Source: Fratercula arctica (taxonomy: Eukaryota; Chordata; Aves; Charadriiformes; Alcidae). Taken from it: a stretch of 64,000 bases of DNA. Below are positions 13,420 to 24,600 of this stretch, piece by piece. Under the pieces are notes generated by a model, which was given only the letters and a program-made list of their open reading frames with translations, had not been told where the DNA came from and ran no database searches. A program made the position numbers and the translations under genes. Location of the stretch: contig CANTUZ010000002.1 of assembly GCA_947846985.1 (NCBI GenBank), positions 149,353,889 to 149,417,888 of the forward strand. Reading direction: 5' to 3'. The first letter of the stretch is position 1; each line of letters opens with the position of its first letter.

Positions 13420-13830
13420 CAGATGCTGTGGCCAGGCTCAACCAGCCGGCAGGGACCTGCCAACACAACCGCTGTGAAGAGCTGCAAGGGCAAAGTTGGC
13501 TTCACTGGTTCAGTCTCCCACCCGCTGGAAAGGGCTGGGAGGATCCCAGAGGCAGAGGGAGGATGGTCCCTCCATCGCCTCCTTCCCCCGCTCCCCTCCC
13601 CGGCACTGCTGGCACTATTCTTCTCTCTCTGCGTTCACTCTTTCCATGAAATGCGGAGGGGGGGGACGAGGAGAGAGGGAGGTGGGAGGATGCTGGTGCC
13701 CCAGCGCGGCAGCCGGGTGGGCTGTGGGGTCTTGGGGAGGTGTGGGAGCCATGCGGAGCCACGCTGCTCGCACGTCCATCAGCGCCGCTCTGTGCTGGCG
13801 GGGCGGGGAAGGGAATATTGGATATCGCTT
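13420..13830. promoter_or_regulatory. CpG-rich patch, possible small CpG island
   Basis: About 400 bp stand out from their AT-rich surroundings by GC content and by roughly twenty CpG dinucleotides, including GCGCGGCAGCCGGG near 13704, CGCACGTCC near 13769 and GCGCCGC near 13782. A GGGGCGGGGAAGG sequence near 13800 resembles an SP1 site. Several overlapping frames of 86-142 codons exist only because GC-rich DNA has few stops; none shows a known domain. It could be a promoter or first exon of an unannotated transcript, an orphan island, or an unrecognised GC-rich repeat. Confidence 0.4.
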
Positions 13831-15468
13831 TGGTCAGGGCTGAATCTATAATTGAGAAGATGAGAGTTCATTACAGATTTTGGCCTTGGAGTGCTTGTCT
13901 TGGCAGAAGGCTTGGCTGAGTGTTAAAATCATTACCGAGTGGCCTAAATCTAAACAAACACCCACCTTTTCCATTTATTACCAGGATGAAATGACTTGCC
14001 TTGTAGAACTGAAATACCTATAGTTGTCAGCTTCTCATTTCCCAGTGGTGCGTAAAATTCTCTCTCTTATGCCTGGCTTTCCCTCTGGTCTAGTTTTCCC
14101 TTATGTTATTCTACTGACAAGAATTATGTATTAAATTACAAGTTATCTATCGCAGAATGAGAATTTCACTTCACACCAGACAGAGGTCTGCTGTACAGCG
14201 CTAAGAGTTCCTGTTTCTCTGGTGCAGTGTTGCAAAGGTTAAATAAAAAAAAGGCAGGATGATTCTAACATGATGGTAGATGAAAATTCAGGCGTATACA
14301 GCAAGGGAGCCATTTTTCATCGTTATGAATAGGTAGCTGGACAGAACCAGACAATATTCATACAGCTGTGTTTTTGTCAGTGTAAGTAAACCGACTGGTG
14401 GGATCGTATGTGTGGAGGAACCTCTGTAGTTCTTTTAGAGGTTTTTTCCCCATTTTTTGCTGAAGAAGTCTGTCTATATTGTTCCAACCCCAATGAATGC
14501 TTCAGGAACTGTGACCCATTTCACAATTCATTCGCACAGAGTACAGCCATTAGCATGCAGAAACCACAGCGCTCTGCCTAAGAGAGCAACTGTTTATTAT
14601 TACAAAAGAGATAAAAATGATGTATTATATATTATATTCCATCACTGAAGACCATAACACATGCAATATCCCTCTGTCTCTATCTGCCTATCTAAAGATA
14701 GTTTGAACATTGGAGAAATAGAGCTACTGATTGGGGGACTTTCCCCCCAGTTTTATTTGTGTGTGCAGAAAACACACGTGAAGAAACATATAAAGCAAAT
14801 CACTCAAAAGAGTGATTGGAAACAAATTTAAATGAGTAGTGTTTAAATAATTAACACCTGCCAAAGTAGGAACAGAGGCCTTATTGCTGATATTAAATCA
14901 TATCCTTTAACGTCTGAAACAGATGACAGTAAGTAATTCCAAAACAGTCAAGACAGGAAACCAATTTTTAGTTCTTGGAAAGTTGAATTAGTTTCAATAA
15001 AGTTGATAAAAAGCCTATTTTGATTCTGTTAATTCTACTATGGAAAGCTGGTTTTACATTATTTTTTTTTTTCTAATTTAATATACTGTAAGTGAGCATT
15101 TTTGAATCATGATTTAAAGTATATTCATTATTCAGTAAACTAATGATGTATGTTCCACCTGGTTGCTGCAGAGCCCAGTAAGTAAAAACTGTGGGTAGTA
15201 TCTTGTTACCAAGAACAAATACTGGGCTTGCCAAGTTTCCAGTCAGTAAATATAATTCACAATAGCTATGCCAGATAGGCAAATAAGGATGTTCCCTAAC
15301 AGAAGAAAAACCAAAAAAGAGATACTGTGCAGCAGTTCAGTCGAAAAATTCAAGTTCCATAAAAGCACCCATTGCAGAAATTGGCAATTTTGCCCGAGTG
15401 AAGACTGTGGCGTAACAGTTTGGAGCAATGCCTAGATTTTTTTTATTCAGAAAGAGTAAGTAAGAGTC

Positions 15469-15495
15469 TGTGTGTGTGTGTGTGCGCGCGCGCGC
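15469..15495. repeat. Alternating purine-pyrimidine tract: (TG)8 then CG repeats
   Basis: Eight TG units (15469-15484) pass directly into CGCGCGCGCGC (15485-15495). Strict alternation over 27 bp, with the CG part on one side, is a classic Z-DNA-prone sequence. CG dinucleotide repeats decay quickly in methylated vertebrate DNA, so the intact run is notable. Confidence 0.9.
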
Positions 15496-15804
15496 TAAAA
15501 TAACATTAATGTTAAAACACATATGAGTAAAAGCAAAGCTATTCTGGCTGTCACATCACTCCTAATTCACCTCTCTGTCTCTTGGTACTTCATCAAACAT
15601 GTGCTGTGTGGTTAGATCACAGGTTGCCTCTGTTTGGAGACTCCCTCCCTTCAAGTAAAAAATATGTCTGTCCCTCTTAGATATTATTTTGCAGTATTTG
15701 AACCTCCCAGAGTCTTTAATGGATGCTACTAATGCAGCATCACCTTGAGGTGGTCCTGGGCATGCAATGGGCTGAGCCCAGCAGGTCTGAATGGCTGCCC
15801 ATAC

Positions 15805-15842
15805 CTCTAAGAAGTAAAGCATACTCTAAGAAGTAAAGCATA
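15805..15842 (+). repeat. Perfect 19-bp tandem duplication
   Basis: CTCTAAGAAGTAAAGCATA occurs at 15805-15823 and again without change at 15824-15842. Identity of the copies points to a recent duplication, possibly polymorphic. Confidence 0.9.
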
Positions 15843-16396
15843 GTCAAGACCTTCACTCCTCTGGCACAAGACAATTCTCTGCTAGAAGCACAGCAGGTCG
15901 CTTTCTGGAAGGGAGAAATTTCTAGGGACAGAAATGGTGAATTCATTCCACCAATAAAATGAGGACCATGACAAATCTAACCACCTCCTGTTTCAAATGC
16001 AAGCCTCAGTACTTTGCCTTGCCTTCTCTAAGGTAAATATAAAGAGATGTCTATCTGAAATAAAACACAACTTAAAAACCTGACTAAACCCAGCAGACAG
16101 TGCCATCTCCAAACATACCCCAGGTGCCCAGAGCAAGAGATGCTTCATGTTGCAGATCCGTCTGAGCAGGATCTGGCAGTGCTGATAGCAATAGCAAGAC
16201 CAAAATCAGCCGCGCCAACTGGGAACTGTTTAATGGCAACCCCAAACCCTCAAACTGCGTGCACATGTTCTCCTATAAGAAAAGGATGAAAGAACCAACA
16301 TCATTTGAATGATGCATAGTCATATAGCTTAATGTACGATTGGCAGACATTCAGCTCCAGTAGCAATGGCTGTGGTATAAAAGTTAATATAAAAGA

Positions 16397-16490
16397 GCAC
16401 TTTACAGATGAGGTAACCAAGTTACAGACAGATCAAGTTGTCACTTGTTCCTGTAGGATTTGAACCTACCTTCTCAGTTAAAACATTCTT
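16397..16490 (-). repeat. MIR-like SINE relic, antisense
   Basis: Motifs in order on the plus strand: AGCACTTTACAGATGAGGTA, AGTTACAGACAGATCAAGTTG and GGATTTGAACCTAC, the last being a recognisable reverse B-box of a tRNA-derived head. The order is antisense MIR. The core is somewhat shortened. Confidence 0.6.
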
Positions 16491-17287
16491 TTTCGGTATG
16501 CCTCATTTCCAAAGCACGGCAAAGGACGCTTGAGTGGCTACGGCATTCCTGAATGAGAGCTAGAGAGGGGAGAAAAGTGTGGGAGAAGAGGGAATATTTC
16601 ACCCCTTTGGTGGCCACAGCTGGAATAAACCCGAAATACTGAATGCACTGACATCAAACTTGGCCTCCCCTTGATTTTACGGTGATCAGAATTGAGGTTC
16701 TTCTTCCTATTTACAAACATCTGCATAAGCTTTCTTTATGAACAACTGCAATTTTTTTCTGGGAAAAAAAAAAATAAAATTGACTTCTTACAGCCTTTTG
16801 CCCCTCTGTTTTCCCCTTTCTCTAGTAACATCTTTTAACAACAGAGAAAGGGAGAAGAAACCTCCAAAAACTCCTTTATCTGTATTTGAAGCAAATAGAC
16901 ACAGAAATGAGACTCATTTTGAAGTGGAAGGAATAAAAGTGAGCTCTATTGCTTTTGCTTTTCACCTACAGTGAAAAAGTGCATTCTCCATCCAGTTCTT
17001 CTCCCCCAAAAGCTCCTCATTTGTAGAGCACAGACACCCGTTACAGAGTAAATATAAAGCACCTTCAGAGACAAATTTAAAAGTAGGTGGCTCAAAAGCT
17101 GTATCTACTTTTGTAGTTATTGCAGGGCCTTTTCTGTGTTAGAAATTAAGTATTGGTAAAATCAACCAAGTCCACTTTATGCCCCTACATTCCTCGCTTT
17201 ATTTTTTTTAAAATTTAATTAAGAAACCACTTCCCAGCTGCAAGCCAGCAAAATATTTGGGGGCTAAAATTAACAACTTGAAACCAA
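16491..17287. other. Unique non-coding DNA, no gene recognised
   Basis: Ordinary AT-rich sequence with two purine-rich stretches (near 16560 and 16840). No gene, RNA or transposon signal was seen. Confidence 0.55.
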
Positions 17288-17312
17288 TTTTTTTTTTTTT
17301 TTTTTTTTTTTT
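17288..17312. repeat. Pure T run, 25 bases
   Basis: Uninterrupted T from 17288 to 17312. It could be the antisense tail of a retrocopy, but no AATAAA signal is visible on the minus strand just to its right and no source gene is recognised. Confidence 0.9.
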
Positions 17313-17362
17313 ACATATAAAAGAAATGCATTTAGTTAAAATGTAAGAAGAGGTTTTCCAGG

Positions 17363-17545
17363 TTGCCTGAGCAGCCCTGTGGAGCCGCATGGTCCCCGGG
17401 GCTGGTTGCACCTGGCGGAGCGGAGCCGTCCCGCTGTGGCAAGCATGACTCCTTGCACCCCAAGAGAATTAGGAGCTTTTCGGCAGCCGAGCCAGCAGCG
17501 CTGCCATCGCACTGCGCCCAGGCAAGAAGATGCATGCATTCCCCC
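17363..17545. promoter_or_regulatory. Short CpG-rich patch
   Basis: About 180 bp contain at least a dozen CpGs, clustered at GGCGGAGCGGAGCCGTCCCG (17414-17433) and GCAGCCGAGCCAGCAGCGC (17482-17500). Open frames of 67-110 codons on both strands reflect GC content. It is too short for a conventional CpG island; a small orphan island or a fragment of GC-rich repeat is possible. No protein is recognised. Confidence 0.3.
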
Positions 17546-19767
17546 CAGCTCCGTCAGGACACGGTACTATCAACCTTTACGGATCTGCAGTGTGGTATTG
17601 TTTTACCCCTTCCTCCCTTTTTGAAGATATCTGAGAAACTAGGATGCTTAAATCGTCCAATATATTCAGAATCTAAGTGCAGTGCTGTTACCTAGGAAAT
17701 ATAGCACAATCCTGACAGTGATGTTCTTTTAACAAATCCACTTTTAATGCAATACATGGATTAAAAATTAAGTCTATAAATTAACCTAGGAGCTGGATGT
17801 GACTAGGTTATTGCTGGAGAAGAGCACCACATTTAAACAGTATTTGTACAAAGAGGAACAGACAAGGCTTTGCCAGCTCATACAATATTATTTTAATCAG
17901 TTATGAGCTAATGACAAGAATAGAAATGAGAAACTTTTTAATGAAATGGTATTTCCCAACTTTCTTTGGTCAGGCACAGATTTGCCAGGTCATCTCTATC
18001 CCCTGAATAGCTGTATCTCCCCCAGTAAAAATGGTTCTTAACTCCTTTTCATATTGTCTCTGCAATTTCCCTTCTGCTCTCTTCCTTGTTTATGTTTCCA
18101 GTTTGGGTATCTACTTCTGTCTCTCTTCTTTTTCTTGTTTTTTTTTTTTTTTTTTTACTTTCTACGGAACATGAAGTAAAAAATGTCAGCCTATCCACGA
18201 AGTGCCATTAACTTCCTTACAGATCTTTACCTTCTGTTTTCCTGTTTCTCCTTTCTAACTCTTGCTTTAAAAAAATACATATTTTGGACACCAGTATAGT
18301 TCCCTCAGTGAAGCAAGCGAACAGAACAGAGTCCCAAAATGTGTTCATTGGGCCCATCGGAAACGCAAGGGTAGGCGCAGTGGCTTAGGCTGTATTTACA
18401 AGGTTTTGCTCCCCCTCTACTTATGTGCAAACCAGATGCTTCACTGTACGCTACTCACCAATCATAGCTTGTTGATCTATGTTTTGACAATGCTTTGCAT
18501 GACTACAAGCATTCAGTTAGCGAATGGCATCACGTGATGTGGTGGCCCATTTAACACCCAAAATAATGGACAGTTAATATCCTAAATTAAAATCATCAAA
18601 AGCCACAAGCTGCACACTGATCGTCCACAGGCTTCATTGCATACTTACCATTAATGAAAGCAGTTAATTTAGCTCAGCACATGGGCTTTGAGAACGGAGA
18701 AAATGAAAGACATCGTTGAGGTATTTGACTAGTTTTAGTAGTTTTTTGCCTGAAATAATAAATTCAGCTTTCCTGCAGAATTGTCACAGAGAACACCTCT
18801 CACCTTTTCTAATCCAAGAAGCTTGTGAACTTTCTGAAGAACGCTCATAGGCTGCCTTTTGTAAAAGACAAAATGGCACACAAAATCAAATAAAAATTAT
18901 ACTAAGCTTTGATTGTTTACTTACTACCCATGTAGACAATTTACAGATTGCCTTTACGTGGATTAAAGTGACCACAGGACTACAAGTTTAGAAAAATTCG
19001 GCAAGAACATTATGCTGAAAACAAAAAAAAAGAGCCCTACCTTATCCCCAGAACACAGTCTGCTCTATCATAACTTTTTACAGTGAAGGAGAAAAAATAA
19101 TGGCTCAAGCCATGTTGCCCACTAACATGCTGTAAAGTCGGTGAATCTTCAGCTTTAGGTTCTTTGTCCCTCTGGCTGCAAATGGAGAGCTATTAGCAAA
19201 GAGCTGACATTGGGAGAGTAGCACTTCCCACTGAACCCTGGAGGTCAAAAAGAGTCAATGCTATTATTACTGAGGCAAAAATATTTAAAGGACTGCCCTA
19301 TATAGCAAATTATATGTTCTGGGAGTGCACATAAGATACCGTGCTTTAGTTCTGTGAAGAATGTAGACTTCAGCATCATTAACTAATCTGATTTATAATG
19401 AAAATTAATTATTATGGTCATTAGACTAAATGGCTTCTGTCATCTGCAAAGACATAATTGGTACAGAAAATTGTTTCATAGCTAAGGAACAATCAATCAA
19501 CACAGACTGAACATGCACATGTAATTTTTCCTCTCTGTTCTCTCCCACAATGAAAACCCAAACACAGAGTGGGGAACTGGGATGGAAGACAGCTCCTCCC
19601 ACAGTGAGTGATGTGCTGAGGCAGACACATCCCAGGCTAAATGAGAAGTTCTGAAATGGATAGGAAGGGAGAGATGGGTCTTACATGGCTATAACCACGT
19701 CACACACTCCTGCAGTCGGTACCCCCTCGGTCAATGCCAGCAAGGGAGTGAAAACTCACATGCCTGT
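17546..19767. other. Unique non-coding DNA with an enhancer-like stretch
   Basis: No gene is recognised. A T-run lies at about 18138-18156. Around 18460-18720 the sequence is rich in homeodomain-like TTAAT/ATTAA sites, a CTTTGCATG octamer-like site (18493-18501) and a 12-bp palindrome CATCACGTGATG (18528-18539) containing a CACGTG E-box. That texture recalls conserved non-coding enhancers, but conservation cannot be judged from one sequence. Confidence 0.4.
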
Positions 19768-20610
19768 GGGACAGGACGCCATCCAGAGGGACCTGGACAA
19801 GCTCAAAAAGTGGGCCTGTGTGAACCTCATGAGGTTCAACAAGGTCAAGTGCAAGGTCCTGCACTTGGGTCAGGGCAACCTTTGATGTCAACACAGGCTG
19901 AGGGATGAAGGGATTGAGAGCAGCCCTGCCAAGAAGGGCTTGGGGGCACTGGTGGATGAAAAGCTGGACATGAGTCAACAATGTGCACTCGCAGCCCTGA
20001 AAGCCAACTGTATCCTGGGCTGCATCAAAAGAAGTGAGACCGACAGGTCAAGGGAGGTGATTCTGCCCCTCTACTCCTCTCTGGTGAGACCCCACCTGCA
20101 GCACTGCATCCAGTTCCAGGGCCCCCAGCACAGGAAAGACATGGACCTTTTGGAGCAGGTCCAGAGGAGGGCCACAAAAATGATCAGAGGGCTGGAGCAT
20201 CTCTGCTATGAGGACAGGCTGACAGAGCTGGGGTTGTTCAGCCTGGAGAAGAGAAGGATACGGGGAGACCTTATTGTGGCCTTTCAATATTTAAAGCGGG
20301 CTTTGAAGAAAGACAGGGACAAACCTTTTAGAAGGACCTGGTTTAAAAACAGGATAATGCTTTTAAAATAATAAAGTGTAGATTTAGATTAGATATAAAG
20401 AAGAAATTTTTTACTATGAGGGTGGTGAAACACTGGAACTGGTGGTCCAGAGAGGTTGTAGATGCCCCAACCCTGGAAACATTCAAGGTCAGGTTGGACG
20501 GGGCTCTGAGCAACCTGATCTATTGGAAGATGTCCCTGCTCACTGCAGGGGGGTTGGACTAGATGGCCTTTAAAGTTCCCTCCAACCCAAACTATTCTAT
20601 GATTCTGTGA
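19768..20610 (+). mobile_element. CR1 LINE, 5'-truncated (copy 1)
   Basis: CR1 is the main non-LTR retrotransposon of birds. This copy keeps the last part of ORF2 and the short 3' end. The tail ATTCTATGATTCTGTGA at 20594-20610 is the CR1 3' signature, in place of a poly(A) tail. Upstream, GACTAGATGGCCTTTAAAG (20558-20576) matches the usual CR1 3' region. The element lacks everything before the ORF2 C-terminal domain, the normal result of incomplete reverse transcription. A shortened segment near 20340-20385, compared with the other copy, indicates a small deletion. The left boundary is where recognisable CR1 begins and may be a few tens of bases off. Confidence 0.92.
19772..20371 (+). pseudogene. 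CR1 ORF2 C-terminal remnant (copy 1)
   Basis: The frame begins in CR1 protein sequence ([11 protein letters not shown]...) and continues through [20 protein letters not shown], meets a stop at 19883-19885, then resumes in the same frame ([11 protein letters not shown] ... [13 protein letters not shown] ... [15 protein letters not shown]). The full ORF2 of the family encodes an endonuclease and reverse transcriptase; only the region after the polymerase core survives. One in-frame stop and a deletion near the 3' part, after which the frame is lost at 20371, make it non-functional. Confidence 0.85.
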
Positions 20611-22739
20611 TAAATCTGCATCAGATATGTACAACATAAAGTTTATACCTGCCTCTTTAGTGCCAGCTTCACTGGTATGTAACGGAAGGAGAGAAAATAT
20701 TACAGAGCTTAAGTGCAAAGAGATGTGTTCCTCCCTCCATTCCTCCCTTTGGAATGAAAATACTTGAAAGGACAATGACAGATGCAGTACTAAAAGCAAT
20801 TTTTTTTCCCTTACAATCTCTAGCAGTCTCTCAGAAGCATGAAATTAACATTGTTAGTTAATTTGAATTTCCTGTGCTGTTTGGTTGGTTGCCTCTGGTT
20901 TAGAAATACATCATAAGCAAAGGTGGGAATTTTCCAAACCACATCTGACAATAGACCAAAGCTTGAATGAATCTTTTGAAAAACTTATGATTAATCAGTC
21001 TTTTGATTAAAATCTTCCAAGGATATAATGTCTTTATTCAGCAAAGTTTGCTGTAAAAAATGCACTTTCCACATTTAAGATACGGTAAGAGGCAGAAAAG
21101 CAGCATGCAGGAAGCGAAAGCATCCTGGATCTTTTTGAAAAGCTTTGGGTACTCTTTTAAGAGTTAATATCTGACCAATTTTAAAACTTGTCTACCTTAA
21201 AATTTGAGATGATTTATGCAAAAGCTAAGCCCACTATGTTATTTCATTTTAGACAATTTAGCAAAAAGCGGTACAAATTTCAAAGTAGACATGCACGCGT
21301 TGTGTGCTTAATTTCTCTTTTCTTCTCTTTTCTTACTAGAGAAAGCAAAACCAACCAAATTTTATATTGATATAAACCATTCTTTGAACTTTTAAAACCT
21401 ACCTACCAAGGGCTTCACAACAATATAGCTGTGTTAGTTTGAAAATAGTTAAACTGATGCAATTCTTTGTGTGTCGAATGGTTTTAGAAACAGAGAATGT
21501 TGTGAGGTTGCTCTGTGGGATAAGAGATCGCTTGTCTTAATCTGCTCCATTCCCCAATCTGTTCTTTAAACCCCTTCCAGATGATCTGGAATATTCAGAA
21601 CCATAAATGTATTGAGTCTGGAAATTTGGAAAGAGAAAGTATTGAAACCAGAAGATCTGATTTCCTTAAGGAAGAATACAAGAACATCTGAGCTCTCGCC
21701 AAAGGGCTTGTTCTGGGTTCTGTATTCAGCTTCCGGGAGGCCATTTGATATAAAAGCTGTTCTTTCCATCAGAAGATATGCTATTGTTCTTTGTGTAGTC
21801 TCATACCAGAATGAACAATTAGCATTTTAAGGAAGGGACTGGCTCCACAGGACACTGTAGAATAGTCACAGCATTTTCATATCTATGTGGATCTAGTTTC
21901 AGCTTTTCAATTAAGATAACCAAACCTAAATCTATCAAAGATGTGTATTTTTGAGCACTGAGACATATTTACACGGTATTTACAGCAGCAATAATGAAAC
22001 GTTGAATGTGAGTATATCCTTGAGAGGACTGCAGAAACATTTCAAAGACATGCAGGCAATAATTGTTCTTGCTTTGTCAATGGGAAACAAATTTTCAGAG
22101 AAGTGAGGTTGACTGGATAATTGTTTAAGAGTACAGACTGAAGGTTAGTGAGTGAGACCACAGGGGGAAACTATAAAATATCCAAACTTGGTTTTAGGTC
22201 AGTGTCATGCCCTGAAAATTAATCTTCTCCTCTTCTTTAAGACCACAAAGTATACCATTTTACTATACATCTGAAAAGTCATGAGCCAGCCCAGCAGACA
22301 GGCAAAGTGATTCATCCAATATTCCCTACCAGAGAGCTCCTCAGTGGCAAGAGCTGGAAGCTGAAATGATGGACACCTAGCTTCTCAACTGAACACCTTC
22401 TTCTTCTGAGCTTACAAATACAATTTCTTCAACCACAGTAATCAAATTCCTACCTTGTATTGGTGTCTTTAACAACATGTAATGTTGAAACTAAACTAAA
22501 CGGCACTTACCTCAACTACTACAACCTATGGAAACAAAGCTGCCTGCACTGCGGTTGAAACAATCATGAGCAACACACGCTCCTTTTTTTTTTTCTTTTT
22601 ACCACTAGAGCAATGAGGTTTTGATCGAAAAATGTTTGTGATCTGCAGAAAATCCCAGGTTTGGCACTAGGTGATGTCAGGTTCTCAGTGAAAGGCAATG
22701 TTAGAGCAACTGCCAACTGTACCTTGTAAGGTGATGCCA

Positions 22740-22741
<2 letters not shown>
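20611..22741. other. Unique non-coding DNA, no gene recognised
   Basis: AT-rich, with small frames up to 72 codons and no recognisable domains, RNA genes or transposon ends. Confidence 0.6.
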
Positions 22742-22775
<34 letters not shown>

Positions 22776-22810
22776 TGGGGGGAGGGGGGGATGGGGGGGG
22801 AGGGGCGGGA
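22742..22810 (+). repeat. A31 run joined to a G-rich quadruplex-prone tract
   Basis: Thirty-one consecutive A (22742-22772) are followed at once by six G runs of 3-8 bases separated by single T, A, AT, A and C (22773-22809). Four or more G3+ runs with 1-2 base loops satisfy the usual G-quadruplex pattern very strongly. The A run could be a retroposon tail, but no element body is recognised to its left. Confidence 0.9.
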
Positions 22811-24411
22811 AGAGTTCCAGATTGTTTTCAAGGAAAAATGAAAATATATGTTTTGGGCTGCTCTGACCCATGGATGTCGAAATGTGTTCCAACAGCAGTG
22901 CGTCTTTCCCTTGACTGAAGTGTTTTGCTGTTTACAGTATAAATTACCACAGAGCTAATAATATTGAAGAGGTGGGTAAGTGGCCAAGATAGATGCACCA
23001 TGTGGCAGAGGACAGTGTTGGCTATTTGGAGAATGGCGGCGGACAAGCAGCTGTCATCCCAATCTAGTGCATGCTATGCTCAAGATCACTGAAGAGGGAG
23101 AGCGTATTGAGAAAGAAACATTTGTATATTCTCTCCTCTCCCAGGTTGCAGCATTCTTACGTGCATAGATTCTCCAGACCTGTCGTGTTTTCCACTCCTT
23201 ATGCTGCTTTTATGGATTCATGCATGTAGGGGAGAAAAGTTTTATGTATCCAATAAAAAATGTGAATGTGTAGGTATATAAACACGTAGAGTAGCTTATA
23301 ATGATTTCCAAACTGTACAAACTAAGAAGAAAAGAGAGAAAAAGCAATAAGAGAATTATTCCAATAGCTTTTATGAATGTGCCCCTTCCACTGTTGTTGC
23401 CTACAGCTAACAGTAGCTGAACAATGAAAACACACTGGAAGACTGACTGAAACTCAGTATTTCCCTGACACAGGTGCATCTAGTTCTTTTTTTGCGGGCA
23501 AAATCTCTAGGAGAGATTATGAATGACAAGCAGTGAAAACACAGAGGTAGCAGCCCTCCAGATGAATGGGACAAAATTCAGATAAAATTGAATTAAGTAG
23601 AAAAAAGCAGAATCACGACGCTTTCATTAAACTTGCTGGGTAAAGCGCATAACAATAAAAATGACATATTTCTGTTGCAAAAGGAGATTCAGGATCCTAC
23701 GGTTTCCATTTGGTCTGACCAGAAATGGGTATTTTTAACACAACTTACATTTATGTCTCATCCACACAACTTCTCACTATGTTATGTTCATTTACCCTTG
23801 TGCAGATCCAATGAAGGCGGTCAGAAGAACTGCGTTTGAAGATGGGTAAGTGAAAAAGGTCTGGGAAAGGAATTAATCTGAATATCGGAACATTTACTGC
23901 TGCTGTCAATGCTCAGAATAGTCTCAGCTCGAGTTTGGGGTCTCGGGACAGGCTGGCATAGCTGACATTTGGGGAGCTACCCCCTTTTATTTGTCAGCTG
24001 AGCAAACCTCATACAAAAATCATGGAGAGGCAATAAACATCAAACATTGCAAATTCTGCTTCTACAGAATAAAATGCAGCATCCAACGGCTTTAATGCTC
24101 CAGATAGGTATTGCCTCAGCTTGCCAATTCCAGAGTGGAACCACACTTTAAATATTCTGCAGACTGTAGTTAAGTGCTGTAGTATGTTAAACTTTCCAGT
24201 CTTACATATTTCAATTGATTCTTTGTTCTCCTCTTTCAGAACAGGTTAATGAAGCTAAAGGGAAGGAGAGGAGGATTGGTCGTTCAATCAAACTGCAACA
24301 TATGGAAAATCCAACATTTCAGTGAATTCTAGGAGTAAGCTAACACACCTATTCTGGTGAGACTGGTATTAATAGCTACTACTTCTTCTGTTTCATTCTT
24401 AATTTAAGGAT
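22811..24411. other. Unique non-coding DNA, no gene recognised
   Basis: No supported gene. Frames of 62-89 codons occur at 22828-23479 on both strands without motifs. Composition is ordinary. Confidence 0.6.
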
Positions 24412-24600
24412 TTATAAGCACTTTACAAACAGAAATTAAGCATCACATGAGTTGCCTGAAGAAGAGATTGCAATGATTTTTTTTTTTTTTTCCAGAAAGA
24501 GAAACTAAGGCAGATAGAGGTTAAGTGACTTACTTACCCAAGATCACAGTAGAGTCAGAGCTAGACTCTATGTCCCTGGAATTCCAGTCCCATCCATGAA
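24412..24600 (-). repeat. MIR-like SINE, long antisense copy
   Basis: This is the clearest MIR-type relic here. Plus-strand order: TTATAAGCACTTTACAAACA, then AAACTAAGGCAGATAGAGGT, TAAGTGACTTACTTACCCAA, GATCACAGTAGAGTCAGAGC and finally a CCTGGAATTCCAGTCCCATC segment. This is the antisense order of MIR (3' unit, core, tRNA-derived head). A T-run at about 24478-24492 interrupts the region between 3' unit and core. Confidence 0.75.

Larger units (their letters stand above)
13831..16396. other. Unique non-coding DNA, no gene recognised
   Basis: AT-rich sequence holding the TG/CG tract at 15469-15495 and the perfect 19-bp tandem duplication at 15805-15842. Open frames below 90 codons show no recognisable motif. 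Confidence 0.6.

Noticed and set aside
13423..13851. 142-codon frame in the CpG-rich patch
   Set aside because: All frames are unusually open here because GC-rich DNA has few stops; no recognisable protein.
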